NCBI GenBank assembly: GCA_031273185.1
Contig: JAISSG010000133.1
Coordinates: forward strand, 1-29,844
Length of the DNA: 29,844 bases
Reading direction: 5' to 3'
From: Treponema sp.
Lineage (GTDB): Bacteria > Spirochaetota > Spirochaetia > Treponematales > Breznakiellaceae
The stretch's first letter is position 1. The number at the start of each line of letters is the position of its first letter. Under the pieces are notes generated by a model that had not been told where the DNA came from, did no database searches, and worked only from the letters and a program-made list of their open reading frames with translations. Positions 6,806-14,167 of this stretch are shown piece after piece. The translations under genes were made by a program, and so were the position numbers.

Positions 6806-7813
6806 ATGTTAGTTAAAAAATTTTGTGCCGGCACCGGGCCGAAAGCCCGCATGTACATGCTGCTCGTTTTTTTCCTTTCGCTTTTCTTGCCGTCCTGTTA
6901 TTACTATGAATATCTCCCCCGTATAATTGACAGGGTTCAGTATAACCCGTCTCAGGCAGGCGCCACAGTTGTGCAGAGGTTCGAGTTTACAGGGGCTTTA
7001 GCCTTTATCGGGAGCTACATTTACTACTTTATGGATAATCATTACGATCTTGCCGTTCACGGCGATTCTGTTTACCTTTGGGTTAATAGGCAAATTATGA
7101 TATTTGACAAAGACACCATGGAACACAAAAGGAACGTGGTGCTGCGTTTCTTTGATCTTGAAAGGCCTGAAGTATATGGCGGTCTTTTCAATTTAGGAAG
7201 CCTGGTGGTTACCGATAATTTTTCCTTAATGCTTTGCACGGGGAAGTGGGCTTCTCCACCCCTAAGTGGTTATGAATCTATACAACCCCACGTCCTGTCC
7301 ATAGATTTGGAGACGGGCAACCTTGAAGTCCTTGACCCGCAGATTACGTTTGGTATCGAGTTGGGTACGAATGCAATAATGGGCTTTGACAGGGAAAACG
7401 GCCTTTTATGGGTAAGGCAGGGGGGCTTCGGCGAATCGGTCTTTCAATTCTTTAGCTACGACAGCGAAACAGGCGCCTTTACCCAGCAGGGTACAAAAAA
7501 CGGCTTTGCCGTTGGCTCGATAAACCAGTACCATGCGCAGAGGGTTGCCCTGCACGGCTCGACGGCCTGGAGCGGCTATATAGGCAACATCTGGGATGCG
7601 CGGCGCATGGAAAAGCGGGACATCGACAACCCGGAAGTACTGCTTCGCTTCATAAATATCCTGTCTTTAGGGCTTACTAGAGAGATACTGAACATCCCCA
7701 TAAGGTTTGCCTACGACGCCCCGTACATTTATTTGCTTGTTACGGATTATACCAGTGACGGATACTATAGGGCAGCTATGCTCAAGTTGCTGCCATACGA
7801 GCCAAGCGAATAG
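6806..7813 (+). CDS. Lipoprotein, beta-propeller-like, unknown
   Basis: 335 aa. ATG 6806 follows AAGGTGG. The N-terminus is a lipoprotein signal: a basic start, a hydrophobic MYMLLVFFLSLFLPSC with the acylated Cys, then a YYYEYLP tether. The mature part consists of short beta-rich segments with repeated phrases such as DSVYLWVNRQIMIFDKDT, VLSIDLETGNLEVLD and FFSYDSETGAFTQQG, each resembling a blade of a WD/Kelch/PQQ-like propeller in which an extracted value is compared with a display text. Predicted to be anchored in the envelope. It begins a plus-strand run with a second propeller-like lipoprotein 49 bp downstream. No enzyme motif was seen; a protein-binding or scaffolding role is a guess. 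Confidence 0.7.
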   Translation: MLVKKFCAGTGPKARMYMLLVFFLSLFLPSCYYYEYLPRIIDRVQYNPSQAGATVVQRFEFTGALAFIGSYIYYFMDNHYDLAVHGDSVYLWVNRQIMIFDKDTMEHKRNVVLRFFDLERPEVYGGLFNLGSLVVTDNFSLMLCTGKWASPPLSGYESIQPHVLSIDLETGNLEVLDPQITFGIELGTNAIMGFDRENGLLWVRQGGFGESVFQFFSYDSETGAFTQQGTKNGFAVGSINQYHAQRVALHGSTAWSGYIGNIWDARRMEKRDIDNPEVLLRFINILSLGLTREILNIPIRFAYDAPYIYLLVTDYTSDGYYRAAMLKLLPYEPSE

Positions 7814-7862
7814 AACGATACCGGTTGCGCAAACGCCGCGTTTTTTTCATACTGGCAGAAGA

Positions 7863-9062
7863 ATGAAAATGCCCTGCCTGCCCGTCGCGCTGGTCTGCCT
7901 CGTTGCCGCGTGCTCCCCTTCGGGAGTCGATTCCATCCAGCGGGAAAGCCTTTTTTCCCTGGAGATAGGCCCGATGGAGGACCAGCTTGCCCTGTACGGC
8001 TTTGAGGGGAACGCCGGGGGGCGGCGGACGGGTATCGCCATGCGGGACGGCTTTTTCTTTATCACCGATTCCGGCAGCGGGAAAATCGTCCGTTACAATT
8101 CCTATGGCAACCTGCTGTTCATGATCTACAACGACGAGACCAACCCGGAGCCTGTCAGCCTGAAAACCAGGGTGGACGACAGCGCGCAGGCAACCCGCTG
8201 GGCATATACCTACCCGCTGCAATCCCCCGGCAAAATCGCCATTGATTCGCGCAAGCACATTTTTGTCGAGGAACGCCTGCCCCACGAGCGGCAAAGTTTT
8301 GACACGGAAAACCATGCTCTGCTGGACAGCGTCGTCCTCCACTTTGACGCTGATGGCCGCTTCATCGAATACATTGGGCAGGGCGGACAGGGGGGCGGCC
8401 CCTATCCCAACATCGCGGGGCTGCACGCCTCCGTCCACGACGAAATCGCCGTAGTCTGCCGCCTGCCGACTGGATGGGACACCTACTGGTACAGCGCCGA
8501 CGGCGAGCAGCTTTTTCTTGTCCAGATCAGGAACAACGCCATCCCCATCCCGCCGGACTGGCCGGATTACACCTCGTTCATAGAATCGATAATGGCGGCC
8601 CCCGACGCGAGAAAGCTCTACGTCAAGGTTGATTATTACCGCAACGTGTACGACGAATCGACTAACACCCGGGTAAGCACCGAGCCGGCAAGCTCGCTGA
8701 TATGGATACTGAACGTGGAGGAAGGTTTTTACGAAAGCTCGATAGACGTGCCGTTTTACGAGTACCACTTGTCCGAAACGGGCAAAACGACAACCGTGCG
8801 CCTGTTGTACTCGATGCTTGGGCTTGTCAGGGGAGGCGGGATACTGCTGTACTTCCCCATCGAAAGCGGCTATGCGATCCTCAGCATGGATTCAGGCGGG
8901 CACGGGCAGCGGCGGGCTTTTATTGACGTTGACCCCGGCGAACTGCGGTTTAACAGTTTTCACCTTTCCTCGGAGGGGATACTTTCCGCCCTGCTTGCAG
9001 ACGAATGGAGGATACGGGTGGCCTGGTGGCGCATGGACAAATTCCTGGGAGACCTGCCGTGA
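7863..9062 (+). CDS. Lipoprotein, six-bladed (NHL-like) propeller-type, unknown
   Basis: 399 aa from ATG 7863 (ATG 7869 is an alternative; the SD is weak, GCAGAAGA). Lipoprotein signal KMPCLPVALVCLVAAC, Cys at the end of LVAAC. The mature region has recurring blade-like pieces: IAMRDGFFFITDSGSGKIVRYNSYGNL, KIAIDSRKHIFVEE, VLHFDADGRFIEYIGQG and ILSMDSGGHGQRRAFIDVDPGELRF, resembling the 6-bladed propeller lipoproteins common in Bacteroidetes and treponemes. It ends at TGA 9060-9062, overlapping the GTG start of the next gene, so translation is coupled to the NAD(P)HX repair enzyme. That pairing of an envelope lipoprotein with a cytosolic repair enzyme is probably just operon packing. Confidence 0.7.
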   Translation: MKMPCLPVALVCLVAACSPSGVDSIQRESLFSLEIGPMEDQLALYGFEGNAGGRRTGIAMRDGFFFITDSGSGKIVRYNSYGNLLFMIYNDETNPEPVSLKTRVDDSAQATRWAYTYPLQSPGKIAIDSRKHIFVEERLPHERQSFDTENHALLDSVVLHFDADGRFIEYIGQGGQGGGPYPNIAGLHASVHDEIAVVCRLPTGWDTYWYSADGEQLFLVQIRNNAIPIPPDWPDYTSFIESIMAAPDARKLYVKVDYYRNVYDESTNTRVSTEPASSLIWILNVEEGFYESSIDVPFYEYHLSETGKTTTVRLLYSMLGLVRGGGILLYFPIESGYAILSMDSGGHGQRRAFIDVDPGELRFNSFHLSSEGILSALLADEWRIRVAWWRMDKFLGDLP

Positions 9063-10639
9063 TCGCCCACTGCACTGCGCTGGTCAGCTCGGCGGGATCA
9101 CGCGCCCTGGACGGCGAAGCCTCGGCGCAGTGGGGGCTGGATCACTTTGCCCTGGTGGAAGCGGCGGGCAGGGCCTGCGCCCAGGTGTTTGCACGGGCCT
9201 GCTTACGCAAAAGGCGCACGACGTTTTCTGTCGCGCTGCTTGCCGGCGGCGGCAACAACGCCGCCGATGCCCTGGTGATGCTCAAGGCGCTGATCCTCGG
9301 CGGCTACGCACAGGCCGCCGACTGCGTTGTTTTTACAACCAAGGCACAGGGCGACAAATCGCCTGAGGGCAGGACCCCGCTCGGCGAGGCAATGCTGTCC
9401 GTGCAGAAGCTCGGCGTTGCGGTATCGCCCTGGGAGGCCGGAAGCGCCGCGCTTGGCAGCGCCGACGTGATCATCGACGGAATCGCCGGAACCGGGCTGA
9501 ACGGCCCCCTGCGCGGCGCCGCCCTGGAAATGGCGGAGGCGGTAAATTCCCTGCGGCAGGAGGACAGGCCGCTGGTCGTTTCCATCGACCTGCCTTCGGG
9601 CAACTTTGACGGCTGGCGGCCCGGCATGGCGATGGTCAACGCCGATGCCACCCTTGCCATCGAGCCGCAAAAGCTCTGCCTGTACACCCCGGCGGCGCGA
9701 CTTAACGCCGGAAAGATACTCCATGTCGGGGGCATATTCCCCCCGGCGTTAATCGAAAAGTACCGCGAGGCGAATTTTTTCACCTGGGAAAACGCCGCCG
9801 CCCTTATCCCGCCGGTTTCACCAACGGCGTACAAGTACGAGCGGGGCCTTATCGAGATCAGGGCCGGTTCTCCCGGGGCGACGGGAGCGGCACAGCTTGC
9901 GGCGATGGGGGCGCAGGCGGCGGGGGCCGGTCTTGTCCGCCTCATCGTTGATCCCTCGCTGTACCCGCTTGTCGCCCCCGCCTGCACCGGCATCATGGTG
10001 GTTCCCGGCGGAGAGGCGGCTGAGGAAAAACGCTTCTCCCCCGCCGCAGTCCTCTTGGGGCCGGGCTGGGGCAAGGGCGAGGATCGGGGCCGCCTCATGG
10101 AAACGTACCTGCCGCAGGAGGAGCGGGGCCTGCCCCTTGTCCTTGACGCGGATGCCATAGGCCTGGCAAAGGGCATTGTCTTTCACGGGAATGCCATACT
10201 CACCCCCCACCCCGGCGAATTTGCCTCGTATTCCGGCCTGCCAAAAGATGAAATTCTCGCCGATCCTGTCCCCGCGCTCCGCAGAATCGCAAAGGAAAAA
10301 AACGCCGTCCTGCTGTTCAAGAGCCACGTGCTGTACGCGGCTGCCCCCGATGGCCGCATTGGTGTCATCGACGGGATGAACCCGGCGCTTGCGGCGGGCG
10401 GATCGGGCGACGTGCTGGCGGGCTTCTGTGCCGCGATTGCGGGGCGATTGCGGGCCGGGGGCGTACAAGGGCAAGGCGGCGACACCTGGCACTGCGCCTG
10501 TGCGGCGGCGGCGCTGCTGGTACGGGCCGCGAAAGAGATCGCGGGCAGGTTTGCCGATCCGGCGGAACTGGCAGACGCAGCCGCAGACATTGCCGGAGCC
10601 GCGTGGCTGCCGCCGGCTTTTACTGGAGGGAAACAATGA
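9059..10639 (+). CDS. nnr: Bifunctional NAD(P)H-hydrate epimerase / ADP-dependent NAD(P)H-hydrate dehydratase
   Basis: 526 aa. Repairs hydrated NADH/NADPH: the N-terminal YjeF_N domain epimerises R to S NAD(P)HX, the C-terminal ribokinase-like domain dehydrates S-NAD(P)HX at the expense of ADP. Start GTG 9059 overlaps the previous stop and is preceded by GGGAG; an in-frame ATG upstream lies within the preceding gene and lacks this support. Visible: AGGGNNAADALVML (N-domain loop), VIIDGIAGTGLNGPLRG, VVSIDLPSGNFDG; C-domain YKYERG, LDADAIGLAKG, ILTPHPGEFASYSG and the nucleotide-binding AAGGSGDVLAG. The loop normally written GxGNNGGDG reads GGGNNAADA here, two glycines replaced by alanines. Length matches the bifunctional YjeF class. 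The next gene starts on its stop (ATGA). Confidence 0.93.
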   Translation: MIAHCTALVSSAGSRALDGEASAQWGLDHFALVEAAGRACAQVFARACLRKRRTTFSVALLAGGGNNAADALVMLKALILGGYAQAADCVVFTTKAQGDKSPEGRTPLGEAMLSVQKLGVAVSPWEAGSAALGSADVIIDGIAGTGLNGPLRGAALEMAEAVNSLRQEDRPLVVSIDLPSGNFDGWRPGMAMVNADATLAIEPQKLCLYTPAARLNAGKILHVGGIFPPALIEKYREANFFTWENAAALIPPVSPTAYKYERGLIEIRAGSPGATGAAQLAAMGAQAAGAGLVRLIVDPSLYPLVAPACTGIMVVPGGEAAEEKRFSPAAVLLGPGWGKGEDRGRLMETYLPQEERGLPLVLDADAIGLAKGIVFHGNAILTPHPGEFASYSGLPKDEILADPVPALRRIAKEKNAVLLFKSHVLYAAAPDGRIGVIDGMNPALAAGGSGDVLAGFCAAIAGRLRAGGVQGQGGDTWHCACAAAALLVRAAKEIAGRFADPAELADAAADIAGAAWLPPAFTGGKQ

Positions 10640-11229
10640 GCGACGACGGGGAAAAAAAGCGGCCAAACGCCAATTACCGGCTGAGCAGGGAGAACGCCAA
10701 CCCTGACGATATCGTCTATCATTACAACCGGGAACGCCGCCTTGCAAAAGCGCCCCAGGCCGTCCGGGATCTGTACAATGACAAGCCGAAAAAACGCTTC
10801 GGCCTGTTCGGACCCCTGGTAGACACAAAGCCCAAGCTCATAATGTTCGGCTCCATTGTGGTGGCGTGCATTATGATTATTGCCATTTCGTTTCTGGGCC
10901 TGTTCGGCGATACCTACAATTTCGACGGGAACCGGCTTACCGTTCAGGCGATACGGTACGAGGGAACGATCATCATGGCGCTCAAGAAAACGGTCAGGAA
11001 GGATGCCCTTGCCCGGCTGGGCAACCCCTACACTGGCGCGGTGGACATCGCCGTGGCACCGCCAGCAAAAGCCGACCAGCCGCCGCAGGATATTTTCTAC
11101 CACAGGATATTCTTTACCGCCGAGCAGGAGGAACTGTACCGCTTTGCCGTCCCCTTCAATTCAGAGGAACTGCTGATGGTCTTCCAAACCGAAACAAAGA
11201 CCCTGGACGTGCGTGTCAGGCCGGAATGA
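10636..11229 (+). CDS. 197-aa single-pass membrane protein, unknown
   Basis: ATG 10636 overlaps the stop of nnr (ATGA) and follows GGAGGG, so it is translationally coupled. A charged, proline-rich N-terminus of about 65 residues (cytoplasmic by the positive-inside rule; RRLAKAPQAVRDLYNDKPKKR) is followed by one membrane segment (LIMFGSIVVACIMIIAISFLGLF) and an extracytoplasmic domain of about 105 residues rich in beta-type sequence (VQAIRYEGTIIMALKK, IFYHRIFFTAEQEELYRFAVPF). It resembles other unannotated treponemal anchor proteins in layout. No catalytic motif was recognised. Confidence 0.7.
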   Translation: MSDDGEKKRPNANYRLSRENANPDDIVYHYNRERRLAKAPQAVRDLYNDKPKKRFGLFGPLVDTKPKLIMFGSIVVACIMIIAISFLGLFGDTYNFDGNRLTVQAIRYEGTIIMALKKTVRKDALARLGNPYTGAVDIAVAPPAKADQPPQDIFYHRIFFTAEQEELYRFAVPFNSEELLMVFQTETKTLDVRVRPE

Positions 11230-11252
11230 GCGGCCTACCCTCATCAAGAGCA

Positions 11253-11281
11253 TTGACTATTTGCGCCATTTGGAATATTGT
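11253..11281 (+). promoter_or_regulatory. Probable promoter before the 138-aa membrane protein
   Basis: TTGACT (11253-11258), 17-bp spacer, TATTGT (11276-11281). The start would fall near 11288, leaving a leader of about 10 bases that contains a GGGGTG Shine-Dalgarno-like run. Confidence 0.45.
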
Positions 11282-11298
11282 AGCATTGGGGTGAAGCG

Positions 11299-11715
11299 AT
11301 GATACAGCTTTATTTATTGTCAACAGTACTTAACGGATTGATTGGTTTCCTGCTTGTCTTTACCAGGGCAAGCGAAAACGACTCAATCGAGAGTAGCATG
11401 AAATTCTCCCTTTCCTCCGGGGGGTTCCGCCTGACGATTGGTATCCTTGCCGCCCTGACCGGCATCCTCAAACTGCTTTCCCCCGTGGAAAAGCAATTAC
11501 CCATTCTGGGCGACCTGCTTCCCGCCCTGGCCGGCATTGTCGCGGGCTTTATAATAATATTCAGCTTTTATCGGGAAAACTCGTCCAAACTCGACAGCGA
11601 GGGCCGGCTTGACCGCATCGGGGACGCCTTCCTCCACTACAAAAAAGCGGCAGGAGTCGCCCTGCTGGTCGTAGCGGTACTGCACTTCCTGTTCCCAACC
11701 GCGCTGTTTCTGTAA
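11299..11715 (+). CDS. 138-aa integral membrane protein, unknown
   Basis: ATG 11299, with GGGGTGAAG just before. Four hydrophobic segments are visible: residues about 2-22 (IQLYLLSTVLNGLIGFLLVF), 42-60 (FRLTIGILAALTGILKLL), 69-90 (LGDLLPALAGIVAGFIIIFSF) and 116-137 (AGVALLVVAVLHFLFPTALFL). A conserved-looking loop RLDRIGDAFLHYKK precedes the last one. No transporter signature. It ends 6 bp from the stop codon of the convergent omptin gene, so 3' ends nearly touch. Confidence 0.65.
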   Translation: MIQLYLLSTVLNGLIGFLLVFTRASENDSIESSMKFSLSSGGFRLTIGILAALTGILKLLSPVEKQLPILGDLLPALAGIVAGFIIIFSFYRENSSKLDSEGRLDRIGDAFLHYKKAAGVALLVVAVLHFLFPTALFL

Positions 11716-11721
11716 CAGGGC

Positions 11722-12720
11722 CTACAGCTTTATTTTAAGCGCCAGGCTGGTGTTGATAATTGACAGGCCGGCGCCCGCCTCGCCTTCCTGCGCCCATATT
11801 CCAGTGCCGATGGGGTTCCTTACGTATGTAGCGCCCCTGGTTCCTCTGACGTGCCGCCAGGAAAACTCCCAGGAAATGTCAAGCCATCTGCTGGCGGTTA
11901 GGGAAAGCCTCATGCCGGGTTCGATCGACAGGCCGCCCAGCAAATAGTCCCGGTACTGGTTGCTTCGCTCTTTGTGTTCGTCCAGATCGACGCAGAAAAC
12001 CAGAGGGCTTACAAGAAAGGTCAATTCGGCCAAAAAATTCGCCTGAAAGAAATAGCCGAAAGAAACGCCGAGGGCGACGGTCAGCCATTCCTGGGTGTAG
12101 CTGATAACCTTTTTCCCGCTAAAATCTGCATTTTCGGGATCGTCATAAATAGGAGCGTATATTCCGCTTTCGATTCGCCTCGCGTAAATTCCATACCCAT
12201 CCATGCCGAAAAAACTAAGCCTCGTAAACGATACGTTGGCGCAGGTTTTTAACAGCATTAAACGCTTAAAAGGAAACGAAAGCCCCGCGCCAGCGTCAAG
12301 CAAAAACATTTCCCTTGTATAATTGTAATGCTTTGAATAATGGGTAAGGTTGGCATTTTCCACCGACATCCAGTCCCTGTCTTCCAGATAGCCGCTTGTG
12401 CCGGGAATCCCGGTTTTCAGCGCCAGGCTTGAAAAGAAGCCCCATCGTTCCCTTGGATCAACCTGCGAAAAACCAAGCGAGAAACCGTAATAAAAAACCG
12501 GCTTTATATCCCAGAGCAGTTCGCTGAGCAAAGGGGCCCTGGTATTGCCGGCGGGATAGACAATTTCCTCGGCATGGCCATGCGCCATGCCAAACAGGGG
12601 GCTGAGCGAAACGGCGTAGCCCTCCTGCGCCTGAACCGGCTGGGCTGAAAAGAAAATGATGACTAAAATCGCAAAAGCAGTTATAGTGCCTATTGTATGA
12701 TGAAAAAATCTATGCGCCAT
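11722..12720 (-). CDS. Omptin-family outer-membrane aspartyl protease homologue
   Basis: 332 aa from ATG 12720. Signal peptide AFAILVIIFFSAQPVQA, cleavage before QEG. The mature barrel aligns by eye with OmpT/Pla: EEIVYPAG then LSELLWDIKPVFYYG (Pla: EYVYD then ISQLDWKINNA), SGYLEDRDWM (OmpT Asp83/Asp85 pair as D-x-D-W-M), and FCVDLDEHKERS (OmpT D-N-D-E-H-Y with Asp210 and His212). All four catalytic residues are therefore retained. The position aligned with OmpT Asp97 (WTDESRH) reads LTHYSKH, so substrate specificity may differ. Known omptins are enterobacterial-type proteases cutting after basic residues and need LPS. No SD; a TATAAT lies 8 bases before the ATG. Its 5' end overlaps the divergent lipoprotein gene. 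Confidence 0.75.
   Translation of the reverse strand: MAHRFFHHTIGTITAFAILVIIFFSAQPVQAQEGYAVSLSPLFGMAHGHAEEIVYPAGNTRAPLLSELLWDIKPVFYYGFSLGFSQVDPRERWGFFSSLALKTGIPGTSGYLEDRDWMSVENANLTHYSKHYNYTREMFLLDAGAGLSFPFKRLMLLKTCANVSFTRLSFFGMDGYGIYARRIESGIYAPIYDDPENADFSGKKVISYTQEWLTVALGVSFGYFFQANFLAELTFLVSPLVFCVDLDEHKERSNQYRDYLLGGLSIEPGMRLSLTASRWLDISWEFSWRHVRGTRGATYVRNPIGTGIWAQEGEAGAGLSIINTSLALKIKL
12659..12687 (+). promoter_or_regulatory. Promoter of the SH3-like lipoprotein gene, inside omptin coding sequence
   Basis: ATGACT (12659-12664), 17-bp spacer, TATAGT (12682-12687), then only 9 bases to ATG 12697. No Shine-Dalgarno intervenes, so the mRNA would be leaderless or nearly so. Confidence 0.4.
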
Positions 12721-13089
12721 CTGGCTCAATTATACTGTGTAGCATTGATCTTGTCGCTATGCGCTGCCTGCAACGGAAAAAAAGACGAGGCACCGGCCAT
12801 GCCCCCGGCTACGTCCCCCCTGTCCCAGGCATACATTGGCTACGGCGTTACCAACGTTTCATACACCCGGATTAATTCCACGCCGGACGACGACAGCGTT
12901 TCGCCGGGCTATCTCAGGCGGGGATCGGTTGTCCGCATCGTCGAGCGGCGCTTGCTGAGGAACGGCGGCGGAAGCGAATCCTGGGTATATGTCGAGGGCG
13001 CATTCAACGGCTGGCTGAGGGAATCCCTGGTGGACATTTACGACAACGAGCCGCAGGCCGAGACCGCGTCGAGGGCGATGAGTAGCTGA
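12697..13089 (+). CDS. Small lipoprotein with bacterial SH3-like domain
   Basis: 130 aa from ATG 12697 (ATG 12700 and 12712 are in frame). Lipoprotein signal LYCVALILSLCAAC with Cys after LCAA. After a proline/alanine linker, the domain VTNVSYTRINSTPDDDSVSPGYLRRGSVVRIVERR, then ESWVYVEGAFNGWLRESLVDIYDN, has the order of a bacterial SH3 fold (parameter-like RxGS turn, W-x-x-V, GWL). Such domains usually bind peptidoglycan or partner proteins. Head-to-head, its first 24 bases overlap the start of the omptin gene; tail-to-tail, its last 52 bases overlap the rlmN 3' end. Both neighbours therefore share DNA with it. Confidence 0.7.
   Translation: MMKKSMRHLAQLYCVALILSLCAACNGKKDEAPAMPPATSPLSQAYIGYGVTNVSYTRINSTPDDDSVSPGYLRRGSVVRIVERRLLRNGGGSESWVYVEGAFNGWLRESLVDIYDNEPQAETASRAMSS
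12729..12757 (-). promoter_or_regulatory. Promoter of the omptin gene
   Basis: On the minus strand: GCGACA (12752-12757), 17-bp spacer, consensus TATAAT (12729-12734), then 8 bases to the ATG at 12720. There is no Shine-Dalgarno; leaderless start expected. Confidence 0.5.
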
Positions 13090-14156
13090 CCCAACTGCCC
13101 GCAGGCCCCCATCACGCCGCGCCCCCTGCGAAAACGGCGGGTGACAGCCAGCCCCAGCGCCTCAAGGCGGCGGGCAAACGCCGCGGCCTCCGCAGGCGAG
13201 GGCTCACGCAGGGGCTTTCCCTCGAACGCAAGGCCCTTGACCGGGTTCCAAGGGATAAGGTTGATCGCCGCGTCCAGGCCCTCGGCAAATTTCGCAACGC
13301 CCAGGGCAGCTTCGTCGGAGGTGTTGATCCCTCCAAGCAGTACCAGTTCCAAGGTAACGCGCCCCCCGCCCCGCTTTTGAAAATAGCCAAGGGCTTTTTT
13401 CACCGAGGAGAGGCTTTGCCCGGCGGTTATCGGCATGAGCCGCCGCCTGAGTCCCTCGTCGGCGCAGGTCAGCGAAAGGGCGAGCCGGACCGCCGGGCCC
13501 TTGTCGGCAAGGCCAATGATGCCATCGGCGATGCCGCAGGTGGAAACGGTGATCTTTCGCCGCGAAAAATGCAACCCGGCGGGGCTGGCGATAACGTCAA
13601 CGGCCTTCCGCAGTTCGGCCAGGTTCAACAGCGGCTCGCCCATGCCCATGACAACGATGCTGGAAATGGGGCGGGCGGCAGGCTGCTCAGGCTGGCTGGC
13701 CATTTCCTCCGCCGCCTTATTGAGCCGCAAAAACTGCTCGACGATTTCGGCTGAATCGAGGTTTCGCAGAAAACCCAGGCTGCCGGTCTTGCAGAACACG
13801 CAGCCCGCAGGACAGCCCGCCTGGGTGGAAAGGCAGGCGGTTTTCCGCGAGGCGGTTTTCAGCCCGCTGTCGCTTAACAGCACCGCCTCGATCGCCGCCC
13901 CGTCGCAAAACCGCAGCGCCAGCTTCACCGTGCCGTCCCCGGCGGCGTGCCTCGTCTCAGCGGCAGGCGGGCGCAACGAGAAACGCCGGGCAAGCTCGTC
14001 CCGCAGTGCCAGCGGCAAGTTGCCCATCTCTCCAAAGCCGCAAGCCCCGGACGCTATCCACTTGAAAATTTGCGTTGCGCGAAACTTTGGCTGAGGGGCA
14101 ATAAGCGCGGCAAGCTCCTCAAGGGGCAATCCGCTTAACGCTTCTGTTTGGCTCAT
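13038..14156 (-). CDS. rlmN: Dual-specificity 23S rRNA/tRNA adenine C2 methyltransferase RlmN
   Basis: 372 aa. Radical-SAM enzyme that makes m2A in 23S rRNA (A2503) and some tRNAs. The Fe-S motif CPAGCVFC (Cys115, 119, 122) is CX3CX2C; Cys108 lies 7 residues earlier, matching E. coli Cys118, and Cys352 (MGACGQL) matches Cys355, so the full ping-pong methylation machinery is present. Also VVMGMGEPLLN, SLTCADEGLRRRLMPI and NLIPWNP. A C-terminal extension after CGQL (about 20 residues) is read through the overlap with the convergent lipoprotein gene. Start ATG 14156 is 11 bp after the TPR gene stop with no clear SD, so it is probably translated by coupling. Last gene of the operon. Confidence 0.95.
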   Translation of the reverse strand: MSQTEALSGLPLEELAALIAPQPKFRATQIFKWIASGACGFGEMGNLPLALRDELARRFSLRPPAAETRHAAGDGTVKLALRFCDGAAIEAVLLSDSGLKTASRKTACLSTQAGCPAGCVFCKTGSLGFLRNLDSAEIVEQFLRLNKAAEEMASQPEQPAARPISSIVVMGMGEPLLNLAELRKAVDVIASPAGLHFSRRKITVSTCGIADGIIGLADKGPAVRLALSLTCADEGLRRRLMPITAGQSLSSVKKALGYFQKRGGGRVTLELVLLGGINTSDEAALGVAKFAEGLDAAINLIPWNPVKGLAFEGKPLREPSPAEAAAFARRLEALGLAVTRRFRRGRGVMGACGQLGQLLIALDAVSACGSLS

Positions 14157-14167
14157 GATTCAAAAAA

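Noticed and set aside
9304..11103. Several 150-340 codon minus-strand frames opposite nnr and its neighbour
   Set aside because: Shadows of the plus-strand genes without SDs or recognisable domains; the plus-strand products are clear enzymes and membrane proteins.
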